Assembly: GCA_916613615.1 (NCBI GenBank)
Contig: OU744726.1
Coordinates: forward strand, 66,849,764 to 66,913,763
DNA: 64,000 nucleotides
Reading direction: 5' to 3'
Source of the DNA: Steromphala cineraria
Lineage: Eukaryota; Mollusca; Gastropoda; Trochida; Trochidae
Part shown: one piece after another, positions 62,745 through 64,000 of the stretch
Layout: each line of letters starts with the position of its first letter
Position numbering within the stretch: the stretch's first letter is position 1
Program-made: the position numbers and the translations under genes
Notes under the pieces: generated by a model
The model's database searches: none
What the model was told of the DNA's origin: nothing
What the model saw: the letters and a program-made list of their open reading frames with translations, nothing else

Positions 62745-63984
62745 TCAGTGAAACTGAGGTCTTGAAACATTGTCATCTTTACTCTCTTTGTCAGCTTCGG
62801 TTCCGAACTTGACAACAGTTGTGACAATCTTCTTGGGTTTCTGCTCCGCCCATGGCTGTACCTTGGTATCCAGGAAGACGAGATACATGGTCAACCCAAA
62901 CGCGGACAGTCCGACAACCAGCAGGAAGCTGTTCCTCCACTCCGCCTGGGTTCTCTGTTGAAACATGTTTTGAATTAATTCATGTAATATACCTTTTGAT
63001 TTGTACATTCATGCTCAAAGTTTTGAAAATTATCCCAGGTCACAGTTTGAATAGTCAGTCTGATTTAAACCAGCCGTATTCTTTAAACTATTGACTCTGA
63101 TAAAACAATCCTTCCGTTAATATTTTTTTCTTTATGACGATCTGAAAACGACCCCGCAGGTCGCATGTTCTGATACCAGAGAGCGCAGACAAAACCTACT
63201 ATTGTCATTAGCAGACCAATCACATCACCGAGTTTGAAAAGAAAACTTGCGTTGATCATAATGACAGTATGATTTCCTGGTGTTACTTTTCCCTAATTGT
63301 ACTGATACCGAAGGTCTACACCGCGGGAGACGAGCTGACGTTAGAACATGCGACTAACGGTTTTATTGTAGGTCCATGTGGCTAGGAAACGTCCTTATAA
63401 GACGGTTTAATGTCTCTGAAGAGTCCAAATCATTCATCCTCTTCACGCGGCCAATTTTATTCATACTCAATTCAACATTATAACATGTTCGAGTGAACTG
63501 CTAAGTTGAGAGAATTATACATCGAAATAGATTTGAAACTAATGATTTTACCAGTAATCTCGTTACTCTTGTGCTAGTGTTTGACAGGGAATCAGTCCTT
63601 TAATCACCTTGAACCGCAGAATCTATCTCATTGTGCAATAAACGCTTCTAGCATTTTTTTAGTTTCACAAAGGGAAGTGAAAAGAATAATGACTGAATAC
63701 CTTAAAACATTGGTTGAATAACTTAATGACATAGTCTTGATACACTTCATCCTTACGTTACAATCTTTTAACGACAATCGTACCTGAATAACACTATTTC
63801 CCTCGATAACGCTAGGAGAATACTTATATTTAGGCACTTGTGTCGCGGACTAAGTATGTCATTAACATTTATATGATACCCCCTATATCTTACGTTAGGC
63901 GTCAGTGCCCCAGTGATTATTGGAGCCAGGACACCGGCCACTCCACTCAGACTGTTGCCAAGGCCTGATATCAGTCCGGAAAAC
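62745..63984 (-). CDS. SLC17-family anion transporter, last two exons (partial)
   Basis: Exon 63984-63894 (91 bp; 5' neighbours lie beyond the window) encodes GFSGLISGLGNSLSG, a helix and ...GALTPN. It splices in phase 0 to the terminal exon 62954-62745, which begins RTQAEWR, then has one hydrophobic helix and VQPWAE, followed by a polar tail to the stop. The GxxxPxxxG-like helix, TPN/RTQAEW junction and VQPWAE are hallmarks of SLC17 members (sialin, vesicular glutamate and phosphate transporters). The substrate cannot be inferred from this fragment. It transports across plasma or organelle membranes. Confidence 0.85.
63083..63259 (-). other. Small ORF with a transmembrane-like helix in the SLC17 intron
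   Basis: A 58-codon frame starts MINASFLFKLGDVIG, runs through a hydrophobic helix ending ALWYQ and then a basic tail. The part near the start is GC-richer than the intron around it. No family recognised. It could be an alternative exon or chance. Confidence 0.2.
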
Positions 63985-64000
63985 CTTGTAAGAAAATATG

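Overview
This is eukaryotic nuclear DNA: AT-rich, with spliced genes, long introns, tRNA-derived SINEs, MITEs, a decayed Helitron, a LINE-type retrotransposon and minisatellites. The gene content (expanded AIG1/GIMAP GTPases, a CYP2-clan P450, an SLC17 transporter) and a SINE with a conserved (actc)n-ended tail suggest a lophotrochozoan, most likely a mollusc and perhaps a bivalve. That assignment is inference from sequence style. Exon models were built by hand from splice signals, phase and family resemblance; no alignment was run.

Layout. 188-3541 (+): gene A, two RanBP2/NZF-type zinc fingers fused to an AIG1 GTPase with coiled coil and C-terminal hydrophobic tail. 5063-7445: TTAA-flanked MITE split by a second TTAA element, which carries a third element. 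10560-13020: broken Helitron Rep gene. 13922-20613 (+): gene B, one zinc finger, a run of related linker exons, then AIG1 GTPase; a LINE sits in its second intron. 22895-23152: recent partial copy of gene B's last exon. 23245-27944 (-): complete seven-exon divergent actin-like gene. 30313-30445: perfect 43-bp hairpin flanked by 12-bp direct repeats. 31939-33150 (-): gene C, AIG1 GTPase with no zinc finger. 33908-34560: two MITEs back to back. 36640-37493: two SINEs. 39801-41874 (+): gene D, zinc finger plus AIG1 GTPase. 46733-48957: 51-bp satellite. 52063-58888 (+): six-exon cytochrome P450 with a Tc1-like transposon and a minisatellite element in its introns and decayed copies of its last exon downstream. 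62745-63984 (-): 3' end of an SLC17 transporter.

The main theme is a four-member AIG1 GTPase cluster, three of whose members carry cysteine fingers of the NZF/RanBP2 class on separate, symmetric phase-1 exons. NZF fingers of this form are known ubiquitin or RNA readers and GIMAP GTPases are membrane-associated immune-type GTPases. A plausible reading is a family that senses a ligand such as ubiquitin through the finger and assembles on membranes through the GTPase and tail. The exon structure (single finger, two fingers, no finger, duplicated linkers) shows active modular remodelling.
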